This document shows, piece after piece, positions 16,411 through 22,321 of a stretch of 22,321 bases of DNA. Location: the NCBI GenBank assembly GCA_002995645.1, contig PUHO01000013.1, positions 1 to 22,321 of the forward strand, given 5' to 3'. Both the position numbers and the translations under genes were made by a program. The stretch is from SAR324 cluster bacterium (GTDB lineage: Bacteria > SAR324 > XYD2-FULL-50-16 > HCM1). The notes below the pieces were generated by a model. It searched no databases. It saw only the letters and a list, made by a program, of their open reading frames with translations, and was not told the DNA's origin. Numbering within the stretch: position 1 is the first letter of the stretch; each line of letters begins with the position of its first letter.

Positions 16411-19068
16411 ATGGATTTTAAAAAATTATTATTAGCTGGGATACTGCTATCAGGTAGTATTTTAGCGATAACCGGATGTACTGGATCGGGACCCGCTGGT
16501 GCTCCTGGTAACGACGGCGGTGCAGGTAGCGGAGCTACTGCGTCTAGGACTATAAGCGGATCAGTAGAAGGGCTAAGTAGTGCTCCTACATGTTTAGCTT
16601 CAGGATTCCAAACAGATGGCACTCCTGTTGCTCCGAATGGTGTCAGTGTAGAGGTAAGTGGTTCTACATATACTGCAACATATGATACAGCAGATTTTGA
16701 TCCAGCGGCAGTATCGATCAATTGTCAAAGTGACTCTGCTCCATCAGTACAAGGCGTAAGCGTTGTTGGTGCTGATGATACTGCAACTACGACAACATCT
16801 ATTCAAACGCTAGTAACTGCACCGACTACAGATAGTCAAGTAGATGCAAACGTAAATCAATTTACTAATCTGATTGCAATAAAAGTTATTCAAGATAAGG
16901 ATTACACAGATATTTCTAAATCAATGCAAGAAGCAGCAGAAACTTTTATTAAAAAGCTTTATGATGGTAAGTTGCCAAAAAATGGCTTTGATATTGCAAA
17001 AGCTGATGAGAGCCACAGTGCTATTGTAGAAGCTGTGAATGCGATTGTTAAACATGGTGAAACAATAGATCTTGATAATACAACGTACGCTGATTTTTTG
17101 GATAAAGCGAAAAAAGCAGATACTGATCTAGAAAAAAAGCTAAACGATGAAAAAGACGCTGCAGTAGACGCTCCTGATGGCGATGGCGGTACTACTCCTG
17201 CAAAAGCATCACTAGATACAGACAAAATAACTTTTACTGTTACTACGAATGGTGGAAATGCTCCCGTGGATGGTTATACAGTAGACGCAGGCACAGGCGA
17301 AAACGCAAGCATATATACTGTTTCTAAACCTACCACTCCTGGTCAACAAGTTAAACTTGAATTAGCAACAGGCGTTATTAAAGGTGCTGTAGATAAGAAA
17401 GTATATTATCTAGTTTATGCTGGTGGTACGTTTGCAAAAGAAGCAACTGTTGATAATGATGACCCGTCTGCATTTATAGGTTATATAGACCCTGCAAAAT
17501 TGATTGCCTCTGCAACAGGTGTTGCTAATCAACTTAATATTGCAGTTTGTGAAGCTGATAATCTTCCTGCAGATGGTGCGGTAGCTAAAGTTGACCCTTG
17601 TGCTGATAACTTGCAAATAGGTACTTTTAGTTTGAAAGTTCCAGCTGCAACAGCTGCAACAGTAGATGTAACAAAGATTGTATTTCATACAGTTGATGCT
17701 AGCGGATATGACTTCGACCCTGCAATAACGACTCCGGTAACAGATTTGACAAAACCAACTTTGGTTACAATCAAAAGAGACAAAACCCAAGGCGTTAAAC
17801 TTGTATTAACAAAAGGCGTTATTAAAGGTGGTGTAGATAAGAAAGTATATTATGTAGCTTTTGCTGGTGGCGACCTTACAGGTAAAGAAGGTATTGATGA
17901 TGCAGATCCTGCATTTGAGGGCTGGATAAACCCTGAGAATTTGGTTTCATCTAAAACAGGTGCTGATAATCAACTTACAATTGCAATTTGTGAAGCTGAT
18001 AGCATTCCTACAGGAAAGACAACGATAGTTAACCCTTGTGGTACTAACATTGAAGTAAATGCCTTTACTTTGCAAGTTCCACCTAAACCATCACTAGATG
18101 CAAGCAAAATAAGCTTTACTGTTACTGAGGGTCAAGGACATACTAACGTGGATGGTAATACAGTAACTAGCAAAAACAACGTATATACTGTTTCTAAAGA
18201 GCTCACTACTGGCCAACAAGTTAAACTTGTATTAAAAACAGGCGTTATTCAAGATATAACAAAAGGTGGAGAATATTATCTAGCTTATGGTGGTGGTACG
18301 TATACAAAAGGATCAACTGTTGATAATGATGAAGAACCTGCATTTTTAGGTTTTATAAACCCTAGTAACGTGACTGCTGGTCAACTTAATATTGCAGTTT
18401 GTGAAGGTAGCGAACCTACAGACAAAACAGCAATAGATAACATAGAACCTTGTGCTACAAACCCTGTAGTAGGTACTCTTATTTTGGAAATTCCTGCTAA
18501 ATCGACAAAAGCAACACTAGATTTAGACAAGATAACATTTGCTACTGTTAATGGTTATGGAAGTGATCCTGGTACAGGAGTACATCCGGTTGCAGAGGGT
18601 ACAGCCATTGTTGAGCACCTTCAGGCTTCAAGTGCAGGCATTAAACTAACTATAAGCCACGATGCTATTAAAGGTGCTGTAAACGGTAAAACATATTATG
18701 TAGCTTATATCCCTTATGTTGCTGTAGATGCTACTAAGCACACTACAAACCTCCATGATAATACGATAGACGGCACGGAAAGCATTGACAATACTAATGG
18801 GTTTAATGGTTGGATAGATACTACAACTTTGCCTACATATGCAGTTCCAACAAGCGCATATAAAAACGCAGATCCAAACGCAGATCTAGATCAAACAATT
18901 ACAGCTAAGGTTCTTTCTATTGCCATTTGTGAGATTGATGATAGTAAGTATCCTGATAAAACAGCTAGTCCTGTTGTTTCATCATTTAAAGTTAGCATAG
19001 CTAATCCTTGTGGTTCTGCTGATGCTGCTCAAGTAGGCGGTCTTATTAACTTGTTCGTTAATCAATAA
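16411..19068 (+). CDS. Lipoprotein with a collagen-like start, helical N-terminal region and four twin-cysteine domains
   Basis: I choose ATG 16411, not the in-frame ATG at 16333: it gives MDFKKLLLAG...AITGC (lipidated Cys 23) with AAAGG 5 bp upstream. The mature 885-residue precursor begins with five Gly-x-y triplets (GPAGAPGNDGGAGSG). A region with two cysteines (60-110) and a charged helical region (about 150-255: EAAETFIKKL, KKADTDLEKKL) follow. Four domains of 141-184 residues then start near 17209, 17659, 18091 and 18514. Each has (S/T)(L/V)D..KI.F.TV, GQQVKL-type and GVIKGAVDKK motifs, Y(Y/L)xA(Y/F)(A)GG, DPAF.G(W/Y)I.P and L.IA(V/I)CEAD...NPC. The cysteines are further apart than in the preceding genes. 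Domain 4 has insertions. A strong terminator follows. The same domain ends the next gene. Function unknown; surface exposure is inferred. Confidence 0.9.
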   Translation: MDFKKLLLAGILLSGSILAITGCTGSGPAGAPGNDGGAGSGATASRTISGSVEGLSSAPTCLASGFQTDGTPVAPNGVSVEVSGSTYTATYDTADFDPAAVSINCQSDSAPSVQGVSVVGADDTATTTTSIQTLVTAPTTDSQVDANVNQFTNLIAIKVIQDKDYTDISKSMQEAAETFIKKLYDGKLPKNGFDIAKADESHSAIVEAVNAIVKHGETIDLDNTTYADFLDKAKKADTDLEKKLNDEKDAAVDAPDGDGGTTPAKASLDTDKITFTVTTNGGNAPVDGYTVDAGTGENASIYTVSKPTTPGQQVKLELATGVIKGAVDKKVYYLVYAGGTFAKEATVDNDDPSAFIGYIDPAKLIASATGVANQLNIAVCEADNLPADGAVAKVDPCADNLQIGTFSLKVPAATAATVDVTKIVFHTVDASGYDFDPAITTPVTDLTKPTLVTIKRDKTQGVKLVLTKGVIKGGVDKKVYYVAFAGGDLTGKEGIDDADPAFEGWINPENLVSSKTGADNQLTIAICEADSIPTGKTTIVNPCGTNIEVNAFTLQVPPKPSLDASKISFTVTEGQGHTNVDGNTVTSKNNVYTVSKELTTGQQVKLVLKTGVIQDITKGGEYYLAYGGGTYTKGSTVDNDEEPAFLGFINPSNVTAGQLNIAVCEGSEPTDKTAIDNIEPCATNPVVGTLILEIPAKSTKATLDLDKITFATVNGYGSDPGTGVHPVAEGTAIVEHLQASSAGIKLTISHDAIKGAVNGKTYYVAYIPYVAVDATKHTTNLHDNTIDGTESIDNTNGFNGWIDTTTLPTYAVPTSAYKNADPNADLDQTITAKVLSIAICEIDDSKYPDKTASPVVSSFKVSIANPCGSADAAQVGGLINLFVNQ
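17209..19065 (+). repeat. Four tandem coding repeats (GVIKG/GWI.P domain)
   Basis: Starts at about 17209, 17659, 18091 and 18514 give periods of 450, 432 and 423 bp plus a longer last copy. The DNA is recognisably similar between copies 1 and 2 (for example GTAGATAAGAAAGTATATTA in both), but copies are more diverged than in the nine-domain gene. Confidence 0.88.
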
Positions 19069-19108
19069 AACATTAACCTTCTTTTCGTAGAAAGTTAATC
19101 TTATACAG

Positions 19109-19143
19109 GAGGGAGTCTATTTTATAGGCTTCCTCTTTTTTTT
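19109..19143 (+). terminator. Rho-independent terminator
   Basis: GAGGGAGTCTAT (19109-19120) pairs fully with ATAGGCTTCCTC (19124-19135), with two G-U pairs, around a TTT loop. Eight T residues follow. It lies 40 bp after the stop of the four-domain lipoprotein gene. Confidence 0.93.
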
Positions 19144-19154
19144 GTGCTTTGCAA

Positions 19155-19233
19155 GTTTGCATTGTCTTTCTTTCTTTCCTTCCTCCTCTCGTTTGCATTA
19201 CCTTTGTTACTTTCCTTCCTCCTCTCGTTTGCA
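19155..19233 (+). repeat. 36-bp pyrimidine-rich tandem repeat between lipoprotein genes
   Basis: GTTTGCA occurs at 19155, 19191 and 19227, exactly 36 bp apart. A 24-bp stretch of almost pure C and T plus GTTTGCA is identical at 19174-19197 and 19210-19233. That makes about 2.2 units right behind the terminator. It is outside any gene. The remainder of the gap up to 19428 is AT-rich with only a weak promoter candidate. Confidence 0.85.
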
Positions 19234-19317
19234 ATTTTTAATGTCCTGTTTAATAAAAATTTGTAAGAAGGTTTTTTCTGCTTTATTAGTAAAATCAATC
19301 TGTTAATAAGATCTAAC

Positions 19318-19347
19318 TTGCCCGGTCTTAGCTATGTTATACATAAT
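19318..19347 (+). promoter_or_regulatory. Weak promoter candidate for the last lipoprotein gene
   Basis: TTGCCC (19318-19323), preceded by AAC as in the CTTGC context of the other promoters, and CATAAT (19342-19347) are 18 bp apart and 80 bp before the ATG. The match is poorer than at the three TTGCAT promoters, and no nested hairpin leader is visible. Confidence 0.3.
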
Positions 19348-19428
19348 GTCCTATTTTGGTCTAATATATGCTTTATTCCTGGTATATTACTAGCTATATA
19401 CTCTTTTTTCTTATTATAAGATATAAAT

Positions 19429-21165
19429 ATGACACTAAAACGATTATTTATTTTTGCCACTCTCCTTTTACTGAGTCTTGTTGCTTGTTCAAAAGTAGAT
19501 ACTTCAATAAAATCAAGGGCTAATCTCGCAAAAAGTTACGTATTCAAAGGCATTTTTATCAAGCAAAAAAAAGCCTGTCACATTACAAGTTACGATTTGA
19601 ATCAAAGTAACCTATTGATAAAACAAGGAAAAAAACAAAAAGCAAATATACAAAAAGACGGCTCTATTGATCTGGCAAAACTAGTGCTCCGCTCGCAATA
19701 TTATGAAGTCAATTGCAAAGGATTTTTTATTGACGAAATCACAGGAAAACAAGCCCCCACACCGGTGCAGCTCAAGGGATTCTTTAGTAGTAAAGACGGT
19801 ATTCATAACCTTAATATTTTTACAACTATCCTTGCCGACAAAATCAAAACGGCAATTCAAAAACCAAATACAGACTTTGCTGAAATCAATAAAATATACA
19901 GTCAAGCCTTGTTAAAAGGTATGGGATTAAAACAGGATTTAGCTAATGAAATCAATGATATTAGCTTGCTTAATCCGGATATGGGAAGCCCGCTTACTCC
20001 GGCGGAGTTGACTTTATACTCTGCTAATTTACATGCTTTACACTTGATAAATGAAGATGGTGAATTGGACTTGAAAGGCGTGCATTTTCAAGGGGATAAC
20101 ACAAGCCCGACTCTGGCTTTATCTGCTGCCGCCTATACAAGCCCTTTGCCAAAAAACGAGCAAGCATTGTTAGAGAAAGAAAGGAAACAAAGCGGACTAA
20201 CAAAAGATAGCTACGTTGCCTCTAACTTTAATGTTGTGAAGGCTAGCACCATACAACCGGCAATAACTAAGCCTGTTACAACGCCGGATAACTTGCAAAA
20301 TAAAAGGCAAACAAAGCAAAGTACAGAGCGAGCAAAACGCCATATAACGCGGGTAGGAGAGCGACCGAGCAAGTCTAAACCTAGCTTCGTACCGGCGACA
20401 ATAAGCAATTCTGCTATAATGAAAAATAAAGAGCAAGCAAAGCAAAGTACAGAGCGAGCAAAACGCCGTATAACGCGGGTAGGAGAGCGACCGAGCAAGT
20501 CTAAACCTAGCTTCGTACCAACGACAATAAGCAAGCCTGCTACAATGCAAAATAAAGAGCAAGCAAAGCAAAGTACAGAGCAAGCAAAACGCCATATAAC
20601 GCGGGTAGGAGAGCGACCGACCAAGTCTAAACCTAGCTTCGTACCGGTGGCAACGGTAAACCGCCACGATAGGGGAGCTCTACAATTTCAGGCATACAAA
20701 GGAAGCATGGACAACGCCAAAATAGACGCAAAAGAAATCACGCTAGCGATTACAGATGCAAACGGTTATAATCCGCAGCCTACCAATCCGGCGACGCTAG
20801 CGGGTTTAAGCAATGACAATGCTGAGGTTGTTATTTACGGGGTAAAAGATAGCGACCGTATTAAACTCACTATAGGCGCCAATGCGATTAAGGCAAAAAG
20901 ACATGATATGTTCTATTTAGCATATGGCAATGCTGGCAGTGTGCCGATAGGAATTCGAAGTACTCTAGAGCATCAACAAAACGAAGCTGTTACAGAATGG
21001 ATTACGCCGGCAAACGTACGAAAGGCGGGAGGTAGCCTTATAATAGGGATTTGCGATGCGTCAACAGATGGGCTTGCTCCACAAAAAGACAATCCTTGTT
21101 CTGGAAAAGATGTTGCCGTTACTGTGTCTACGGTGGCAAAATTTAAGTTAACATTAGAACAGTAA
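19429..21165 (+). CDS. Lipoprotein with a distinct N-terminal domain, three basic 42-residue repeats and one C-terminal twin-cysteine domain
   Basis: The 578-residue precursor has MTLKRLFIFATLLLLSLVAC (lipidated Cys 20, Ser at +2). Its ribosome binding site is weak. Residues about 25-200 form a domain with YYEVNCKGFFIDEITGK, then a short beta run (VQLKGFF) and LNIFTTILADKIKTAI with helices. This order resembles N-terminal domains I recall from other bacterial surface lipoproteins, but I cannot name the family. Residues about 291-408 are three copies of a Lys/Arg-rich 42-residue unit (KRHITRVGERPSKSKPSF), an unusually basic linker. Residues about 425-578 are one copy of the domain found four times in the preceding gene: EITLAITDANGYN, AIKAKRHDMFYLAY, EWITPANV, LIIGICDAS...NPC, and a closing KFKLTLEQ. 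It probably bridges the envelope surface to an acidic partner, which is inference. Confidence 0.89.
   Translation: MTLKRLFIFATLLLLSLVACSKVDTSIKSRANLAKSYVFKGIFIKQKKACHITSYDLNQSNLLIKQGKKQKANIQKDGSIDLAKLVLRSQYYEVNCKGFFIDEITGKQAPTPVQLKGFFSSKDGIHNLNIFTTILADKIKTAIQKPNTDFAEINKIYSQALLKGMGLKQDLANEINDISLLNPDMGSPLTPAELTLYSANLHALHLINEDGELDLKGVHFQGDNTSPTLALSAAAYTSPLPKNEQALLEKERKQSGLTKDSYVASNFNVVKASTIQPAITKPVTTPDNLQNKRQTKQSTERAKRHITRVGERPSKSKPSFVPATISNSAIMKNKEQAKQSTERAKRRITRVGERPSKSKPSFVPTTISKPATMQNKEQAKQSTEQAKRHITRVGERPTKSKPSFVPVATVNRHDRGALQFQAYKGSMDNAKIDAKEITLAITDANGYNPQPTNPATLAGLSNDNAEVVIYGVKDSDRIKLTIGANAIKAKRHDMFYLAYGNAGSVPIGIRSTLEHQQNEAVTEWITPANVRKAGGSLIIGICDASTDGLAPQKDNPCSGKDVAVTVSTVAKFKLTLEQ
20299..20652 (+). 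repeat. Three 126-bp coding repeats encoding a basic linker
   Basis: Units start at 20299, 20425 and 20551, the last one diverging after about 20652. The central part encoding ITRVGERP(S/T)KSKPSF is almost unchanged between copies, while the edges vary (NKRQTK versus NKEQAK). The period is a multiple of three. Long minus-strand frames here are mirror effects of the repeat. Confidence 0.95.
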
Positions 21166-21369
21166 AAATGCTATATAGAGAAAACAAAAAGCAACATGAA
21201 ATAAGCTTTAACAGCTTGAAATAATTATAAAAAGCGATCAAAAAAACAAGACGCAAAAAAGGAGGCTTACATAGCAACAAGTATAGGGGGGCTATTTACA
21301 GACTTCTTGTTTATGTCATGAAGGAGAGGTTAACTTACTGAAATAATAGGCAATATAAAAATACTTGCG

Positions 21370-21398
21370 ATAGGATTAGGGCGACCGATCCTATTTTT
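21370..21398 (+). terminator. Array hairpin 1 with GNRA-type loop and T tract
   Basis: ATAGGAT (21370-21376) pairs with ATCCTAT (21388-21394). The interior can form GG/CC closing a GCGA tetraloop, and TTTTT follows (21394-21398). It looks like a small intrinsic terminator. Confidence 0.5.
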
Positions 21399-21765
21399 AT
21401 GATGTAAAAGATGAGTTAACTTACTGAAATAACAGGAATAATGAAACAGACTTGCTATAAGATTAAAGTAGCCATGACTAAAGAAATAAGGTTTAACAGC
21501 TTGAAATAATTAAGAAAAAAGAGAAAAAGAAAAGGGCAAAAAAGATGACAAAAAGTAGTGCCCATAATCAAAAGGAAGATAGAAAGGAAGTATAAAACAA
21601 GAGTTATCACGTTGAAATAATTATAAAAAGCGATCAAAAAAACAAGACGCAAAAAAGGTGATTTACATAGCAACAAGTATAGGGGGGGTATTTACAGACT
21701 TCTTTTTTATGTCATGAAGGAGAGGTTAACTAGTTGAAATAATAGGCAATATAAAAATCCTTGCG

Positions 21766-21793
21766 ATAGGATTAGGGCGACCGCTCCTATTTT
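21766..21793 (+). terminator. Array hairpin 2 (weakened copy)
   Basis: The same hairpin as at 21370, but GATCC has become GCTCC, so the stem is 6 bp (ATAGGA/TCCTAT), and the T tract is shorter. The GGGCGACC apex is unchanged. Confidence 0.4.
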
Positions 21794-22049
21794 ATGATGT
21801 AAAAGATGAGTTAACTTACTGAAATAATAGAGAATATAAAAATACTTGCTATAAGATTAAAGTAGCCATGACTAAAGAAATAAGGGCTACAAGCTTGAAA
21901 TAATTACAAAAATCGATCAAAAAAACAAGACGCAAAAAAGGTGATTTACATAGCAACAAGTATAGGTGGGGTTGTTTACAGACTTCTTTTTTATGTTATG
22001 GATGAGAGGTTAACTTGCTGAAATAATAGGCAATATAAAAATACTTGCG

Positions 22050-22078
22050 ATAGGATTAGGGCGACCGATCCTATTTTT
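22050..22078 (+). terminator. Array hairpin 3
   Basis: A copy identical to that at 21370: ATAGGAT (22050-22056), GGGCGACC apex, ATCCTAT (22068-22074), then TTTTT. Confidence 0.5.
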
Positions 22079-22250
22079 ATGATGTAAAAGATGAGTTAAC
22101 TTACTGAAATAACAGGAAGAATGAAACAGACTTGCTATAAGATTAAAGTAGCCATGACTAAAGAAACAAGGGTTACAAGCTTGAAATTATTGTAAAAACA
22201 AAGAAAAACAAGACGCAAAAAGGTGATTTACATAGCAACAAGTTAAGCTC

Positions 22251-22279
22251 TTGTTTAATTAGATTTATTATGTTATGAT
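22251..22279 (+). promoter_or_regulatory. Promoter for the gene starting at the window end
   Basis: TTGTTT (22251-22256) and TATGAT (22274-22279) are exactly 17 bp apart, immediately after the repeat array ends. The ATG at 22319 follows with ACAAGG 7 bp before it. Confidence 0.6.
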
Positions 22280-22318
22280 AAACTTATAAATATTTTAAAC
22301 TTAATACAAGGTAAGACT

Positions 22319-22321
22319 ATG
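22319..22321 (+). CDS. Probable start codon of the next gene (only the ATG is in the window)
   Basis: The last three bases are ATG, behind ACAAGG (22306-22311) and the promoter at 22251. Nothing of the protein can be seen. Confidence 0.45.

Larger units (their letters stand above)
21192..22250 (+). repeat. Two-level noncoding tandem repeat array
   Basis: Boxes resembling GTTAACTTACTGAAATAA occur near 21207, 21329, 21415, 21491, 21603, 21725, 21810, 21886, 22009, 22095 and 22172. Spacings cycle through about 122, 86 and 76 bp, making 284-bp higher-order units, interrupted once at 21512-21600 by unrelated A/G-rich DNA. The 86-bp and 76-bp subunits are themselves homologous (both continue AATATAAAAATACTTGC...ATA.GATTA). 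The fourth unit is truncated near 22235. No open frame of normal size covers the array on either strand. Confidence 0.9.

Noticed and set aside
20197..20667. Minus-strand frames of 137 and 156 codons opposite the basic repeats
   Set aside because: They exist only because a repeat with a period divisible by three keeps all six frames open. They have no ribosome binding site and a Cys/Leu/Arg-repetitive composition.
21455..21676. 73-codon minus-strand frame in the array gap
   Set aside because: Phe/Leu-rich low-complexity reading of A/G-rich DNA. It crosses the boundary between unrelated and repeated sequence and has no ribosome binding site.
21192..22250. CRISPR array
   Set aside because: The boxes are regularly placed, but they differ from each other, spacings cycle through 76, 86 and 122 bp, and the DNA between them is itself repeated. 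CRISPR spacers would be unique. No cas gene is present.
21192..22250. Replication origin or plasmid iterons
   Set aside because: No DnaA-box cluster or rep gene was seen, and repeats of 76-122 bp in 284-bp units are much longer than usual iterons.
1..22321. tRNA or rRNA genes
   Set aside because: I found no cloverleaf with T-loop consensus and no rRNA-like stretch in any intergenic region.

Overview
The window is low-GC bacterial DNA using the standard code (TAA, TAG and TGA all end genes). Every gene I can support is on the + strand. Five consecutive genes encode exported lipoproteins with good lipoboxes, and a sixth protein has an ordinary signal peptide. That implies a diderm cell with a lipoprotein-rich envelope. 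The mnmE gene is followed directly by a short coiled-coil gene resembling the FlgN chaperone family. The same neighbourhood (mnmE next to a flagellar flbF/flgN-type gene) is known from Borrelia, so a flagellated spirochaete-like host is a reasonable but unproven guess.

Region 1 (1-3928) is a tight, probably co-transcribed block. It holds the 3' part of mnmE (tRNA wobble-uridine modification GTPase), the FlgN-like coiled-coil protein, an exported pentapeptide-repeat protein built from five four-cysteine modules, and a sugar-nucleotidyltransferase-type enzyme. Region 2 (3929-8662) starts at a good promoter. It holds a 1328-residue cytoplasmic protein of unknown function with receiver-like segments, coiled coils and a repeat-encoded acidic tail, coupled to a small SAM-dependent O-methyltransferase.

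Region 3 (8663-21165) is the most interesting part: five lipoprotein genes in a row (317, 1203, 496, 885 and 578 aa), each apparently with its own promoter. They carry about 19 copies of a 110-180-residue beta-rich domain with two cysteines near its C-terminal end. There are 2, 9, 3, 4 and 1 copies in order. The first two genes share one subtype (DIHNAPAN-type motif), the third has a second subtype, and the last two share a third (GVIKG...YY.AY...GWI.P). Three of the genes have TTGCAT-N17-TATAA(G/C) promoters followed by 140-160-nt leaders that can fold into nested hairpins, and two end in strong intrinsic terminators. This looks like a paralogous surface-lipoprotein locus that grows by domain duplication. 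Its function cannot be read from the sequence.

Region 4 (21166-22250) has no convincing gene. It is a two-level tandem repeat: subunits of about 76-122 bp, all starting with a GTTAACTTACTGAAATAA-like box, are grouped into 284-bp higher-order units. It shares the 12-mer AAAAATACTTGC with the -35 regions of two of the lipoprotein promoters. The window ends on an ATG that has a promoter and ribosome binding site upstream, probably the first codon of the next gene.
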